A DNA stretch of 64,000 nucleotides from a virus, in IMG/VR virus record IMGVR_UViG_3300042502_001732, positions 79,933 to 143,932 of that record; one strand, given 5' to 3'. The translations under genes were made by a program, and so were the position numbers. Below, piece by piece: positions 64,000 to 64,000 of the stretch. The notes below the pieces were generated by a model. That model had not been told where the DNA came from and ran no database searches. It saw only the letters and a program-made list of their open reading frames with translations. Every line of letters begins with the position of its first letter. Positions within the stretch are counted from its first letter, which is position 1.

Positions 64000-64000
64000 A

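Overview
The window is part of the genome of a large tailed virus with T4-like gene control, most likely a big myovirus infecting a Gram-negative host. The supports are: T4-type late promoters (TATAAATA a few bases before start codons of head, lysis, fibre and homing-endonuclease genes); a family of proteins whose N-termini look like T4 capsid-targeting sequences ending in an L-x-E cleavage site; a T4-lysozyme-like protein; a lysis cassette with a two-part spanin (which implies an outer membrane); PhoH, an ATP-dependent DNA ligase, a UvrD-like helicase and UvsE; and a translation set of about 20 intact tRNAs, several broken ones and a tmRNA. No integrase, IS element or CRISPR array was seen.

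Layout. 1-6.3 kb holds rightward and a few leftward accessory or virion genes: the end of a zinc metalloprotease, a lysozyme, an outer-membrane beta-barrel protein, a 687-residue unknown, and a ParB-like protein. A 53-base tandem repeat closes this block. 6.5-25 kb is a leftward run of very small genes, many separated by a repeated AT-rich element, around a UvrD-like helicase, a GP88-like protein and a SprT-like protease; it also holds a CAT tRNA interrupted by a small group I intron, with an HNH nuclease gene beside it. 25-41 kb is a leftward block driven by several copies of one sigma70-like promoter module: WGR-ligase fusion, DnaQ-type exonuclease, PhoH, the lysis cassette, coiled-coil paralogues, GMP reductase, a metallophosphoesterase, UvsE and tmRNA. 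41-44 kb is a glycan cassette (two glycosyltransferases, an FkbM methyltransferase and a facing fucosyltransferase-like gene). 44.8-49 kb holds five proteins with capsid-targeting-like N-termini. 49-60.5 kb is the tRNA cluster, invaded by at least three types of homing endonuclease whose insertion truncates tRNA genes, and containing unexplained structured RNAs. 60.5-64 kb holds a repetitive fibre-like protein and a ClpP-like protease.

Control appears to use three signal classes: (1) early promoters with TGTACW or TTTACA, 16-17 bases, TATAAT, most followed by the leader AACCATGTAAGCAACA; (2) T4-like late promoters; (3) about 31 copies of ACTAATAAAAAACTAG followed by ATTATA or AATATA, all leftward and confined to 6.5-22.7 kb, just before small genes that mostly lack a clear Shine-Dalgarno site. 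Class 3 is the least explained signal and could be a phage-specific promoter. Very small genes and non-coding genes were read by eye; all homology statements rest on motif recognition, not searches.
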